Source: Anisakis pegreffii (lineage: Eukaryota; Nematoda; Chromadorea; Rhabditida; Anisakidae). From it: a stretch of 64,000 nt of DNA. Below are positions 60,835 through 64,000 of this stretch, in pieces. A model generated the notes under the pieces. That model had not been told where the DNA came from, searched no databases, and saw nothing but the letters and a program-made list of their open reading frames with translations. The first letter of the stretch is position 1; each line of letters starts with the position of its first letter. The stretch is taken from positions 43,816-107,815 of the forward strand of contig JAPYMA010003062.1 of NCBI GenBank assembly GCA_035041965.1. The letters are read 5' to 3'. Made by a program: the position numbers and the translations under genes.

Positions 60835-61041
60835 AACTTCTAAATCCTGCCGGCCTCTGGAAAGACTTGCAAAATTCGCGGGAGGCGCACATAGAAGCTT
60901 TCCACAGCGTTCAGCCTAACGGTTCCCTACAAAAACTGCCCAAGACAGAAACCTTATGTGGCTGCGCTACTAGATCGATGATCTTACGGAAAAGTGTGCC
61001 TGGAATACCGGAAATAGAACAACTTCAAATACGCAGAATAT
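60835..61041 (+). other. Locally GC-rich open patch of unknown origin
   Basis: A roughly 200-bp island of higher GC content keeps one frame open (NPAGLWKDLQNSREAHIEAF and on to PEIEQLQIRRI, stopping at 61041). No start, acceptor or family can be assigned. It could be a remnant of a mobile-element gene. Confidence 0.2.
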
Positions 61042-61844
61042 AAAAGGAAAATGCAGTTTCAAGCACAGTTTCATTATTCGATAATAATCGTACCATTTCA
61101 GTAAAATGTGTAGATCAGTCTTCTATGATTCACATCGATCATTTTTTAGTGTTTTTTAACTCGGAATGTAGTTTTGCTTGGGAATGCCTAATTAACGCAT
61201 CTACACGACAGCGACGATATTCATAGACTTGTATGATGCCGATATCGGAATACATACTCATTGAAAGTACTACGCGTCATCGTTATACTCTCACAAAGAA
61301 TTGCACATGATGAAACAAATACATACATCGACACTATCATTCTCCGCCTTTCAGTGTTCACCGAACTACTCATCTCTTCAATCATCCGTATTTGAATTGC
61401 ACAATATGAATACGCACACAATATGAATACGACCTAGCTAACTGACCAAATAATTGAAAGCGGTGAAGATTGTATGTAAGAACTTGTTCTCTTTCTCATC
61501 AAAATCATCATCAATTGCGTATGGACATACTATTTTGAGTAGCTGAGTCACTGATTCTAATACATGATATTCGCAATGGTCAATGCGCACATGAGGCTAG
61601 CTGCATCGGGATCACCACTTGCAAACTAACCCTACCCTCAGCTTTACCCAGAAGTATGCCTGTTTCTCTCCACTAAGGGACTCTCCAAATTTTCTACATC
61701 CTGATAAGGATACATGTTCTTATTTTCACGATCCACGCACGCATATTTCCGTCCTCAATTTTATTTCCTTAATCGCGACACGCTACTGAGAACTGCCGTG
61801 GTACTGTTTAGATGTGAGGGTTTACTGTAGTCTTAGCAACACCG

Positions 61845-62035
61845 TGCGAACATTCCCAAACCTCTCCCCACCTATTGCCATTTCCACTGATTGGGAACAT
61901 CCACATACGCCATAAAACCTTGCAAGTTAATGCGGCCAAACATTGGCGACCTACAGCATATCTCAAAACTAGTCCAACCGTTACCAAAATACACTACGAG
62001 CCACCGAACCACCCCTGCAGCAACTCGCTTCTTCT
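61845..62035. repeat. Diverged dispersed repeat, copy 1
   Basis: Collinear with 63795-63995 over about 190 bp: a CCCAAACCT/CCTAAACCT block, GGGAACAYCCAYATACGC, ATAAAA, TTGCAAGTTAAT-like sequence, ACACTACGAG and GCAACTCGYYTCTTC appear in the same order and spacing. The similarity is patchy, so the copies are old. Confidence 0.5.
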
Positions 62036-63540
62036 GGTTGAGTAGTGCGGGCAAACTCTGCAAATCTACTGCCACGCTCATAAGGCTCTCTATACTCTAC
62101 GCCATTGAAACACACTTATCATCCTATACTGACCGTTCCAGTATGCGTATTATCAATGTTACCTGATACGCATCTCACTCGCTTCAATTTGTTTCCTAAA
62201 GCGACATACGCACCTTCAAAAATGGCCAAGTTCGTTAGCTAATTTCTCATTTGGGTGTAACTAAATTTCCGCACTTGAGGACATACTAGGAAGCCAGACC
62301 CTCTTCCTCTGTTCAAGCATGGGACTTACTCAATCTCGGACTTGACAAAACTGTAGGATATCCACTTGCGCAGTTTTGTATAGCCAATAATGGAGAACCT
62401 ATTTGCTAGCTTAATCCAGCTCCAGCATCCCGGACTCTCATAGGCTAGTTTCATTATTCAGTAACTACACATTCGGATTCAATTCTAAATCAAAGGCGCA
62501 TCTAGCGATATCAAACTTTGCTTTAAAACCAATCACTAATACGTTATCCCCCAACGTTTAGACATTCATAATAATACAGATGCAGTCTGAATTCACAAGC
62601 AAAATAATCAAATCATAAACAAAACAGATGATAACAAAAAGTGATCACTGATCACAACTCAATTTTATTTCACTATCCCTAGGTTCAAGCAATTAAAAGT
62701 AAATAATGAAGATTGAAGTAAGCAAAATTAAGCAAAAATTAAAGCGAAAAAATTAAAAGTAAAAGTTAAAAAGTGGTCATTCAACCACGGCTCATTTATT
62801 GGTGCCCTAAATTTAACGAAAAGAATGAAAAGATAACGACAATAAACAAAACATCCGAACGTAAAATATACCACAATCATGAACCAAATTTTGACTGTTT
62901 CCCAGCCTGGATTCTCACAATGCAGAGCAACTAAGAAGGCAAACATTTTCCGTGCTGATAACTTAAATCTACGCACGCTTGAGGCTGACTGAACTAGAAA
63001 TACTCAATCAATAGAAGGTTCCATTCAATGCTCCTTAATTCTCAAATGTCAAAGTTATCATTTGAGTGCCCGCGATGATAATGCTTTGAAAATTCTCCGG
63101 ATCTTAGTTCAACATTCGTCCTTTATAAGTACAACAATTTGAGAGTCCATTATTTTGTCAGTTCTGAGCCTGGGAAGATCTTGTGCTCTCAGTCAGGAAA
63201 GAAGTTAAGCTTCCATATATGTGCTGAGCTGCATATGCCTGGCTTAACCTCAAGCTGAGATTTATACTCGCGATCATGTTCAGTCTCCTGAAGGCACAAG
63301 TGATATGTTTTAGTATTGTCGAGTCACTTCACTAGCACCAGCGAGAGGAAATGATTATACTGGCAATGGAAAAGAAGTTAATTAATATCGAAGAAGTGTA
63401 TGAATGCAGTATGAACGTGACACATAGATAAGCTTCGGCGAGTAACCACAAACACCTGAGAGATTTCCCCTTATAATGTATTCAATAACATTCAAACTAA
63501 GTGGAATGATTTCATATATGCAGCCAATGATCAACCCGAT

Positions 63541-64000
63541 AAAATTCCCCCCTGTTAAGGGAAAGTGCGCACGGTGGGTCCGGGAACCCCCGTTACCTAA
63601 GCAAATGCCCGAAGGCACTACTCAGGCCAACTCACGCGCAAGCCCTATCCCCGGTCAAATCGGCGCCTTTCCCGGGCCGGGAACGCCCGTGATATATTTC
63701 GAAGAATGAATGCTACCGATACTCGGGTAAATATCGATAGCATATTTTAAGTTATTTCTCCCCGATTCGCCTAGACTGCCAGTAGGCGGGGAACGCCTGT
63801 CGCATTATCCTAAACCTAGCCCCTCTTGTTGGCAGCTCGACGGGTTGGGAACACCCATACGCACAATAAAAGATTGCAGTTTAATATAACCATTGGCTGC
63901 ACACAATCAATCATGTTCACATTAGCCTGACTGCTATCGAATCACACTACGAGGGAGAATGTCTTCGAGTCACCGCTATAGCAACTCGTCTCTTCAAGAT
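63541..64000. repeat. GC-rich repeat block with recurring GGGAAC motifs; copy 2 of the right-end repeat
   Basis: The motif GGGAAC followed by CCCCGT, GCCCGT, GCCTGT or ACCCAT recurs near 63582, 63680, 63788 and 63848, roughly 60-110 bp apart, in a block much more GC-rich than the window. The part from 63795 onward matches 61845-62035. The block runs into the window edge, so its full extent is unseen. No convincing coding sequence; a mobile element or satellite-like array is likely. Confidence 0.5.

Overview
The window looks like AT-rich nuclear DNA from a nematode. Coding sequence sits in short exons that end at GTAAG/GTGAG-type donors and begin after TTTCAG-type acceptors with little polypyrimidine tract. 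One gene belongs to a family I know mainly from nematodes, the EFF-1/AFF-1 cell-cell fusogens. No rRNA, tRNA, CRISPR array or bacterial-style operon is visible. Gene density is low, and one proposed intron exceeds 14 kb, which suggests a parasitic or otherwise expanded genome more than a Caenorhabditis-like one (inference).

Layout. (1) 226-623, +: probable last two exons of a gene whose 5' part lies outside the window. (2) 624-9992: no supported gene. (3) 10064-16804, +: a ten-exon type I membrane glycoprotein, read as an EFF-1/AFF-1-family fusogen. It has a signal peptide, a Cys-rich ectodomain with several N-glycosylation sequons, one membrane segment and a 43-residue Cys-rich tail. All ten exons join in phase, but exon 2 carries two in-frame stops. 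(4) 18855-20056, -: a convergent two-exon gene for a 96-residue putative secreted protein, its ATG directly behind a TTTTCAG acceptor. (5) 20057-41463: mostly non-coding, with a perfect 22-bp-arm hairpin, the second copy of a foldback repeat whose first copy lies in fusogen intron 7, and a few weak open frames. (6) 41464-58482, +: a gene with a complete C-terminal RGS (regulator of G-protein signalling) domain. The last three exons are secure. Two upstream exons at 41.5-41.9 kb and an alternative first exon at 51.3 kb fit by reading phase and are inferred. (7) 58483-64000: no secure gene; the right end holds a diverged, locally GC-rich repeat family present at least twice.

The genes show no shared pathway. 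The fusogen would act at the plasma membrane of fusing cells, the RGS protein at the inner face of the membrane on G-alpha subunits, and the small protein in the secretory pathway. All exon structures come from reading splice signals and phase by eye; no alignment or transcript data were available.
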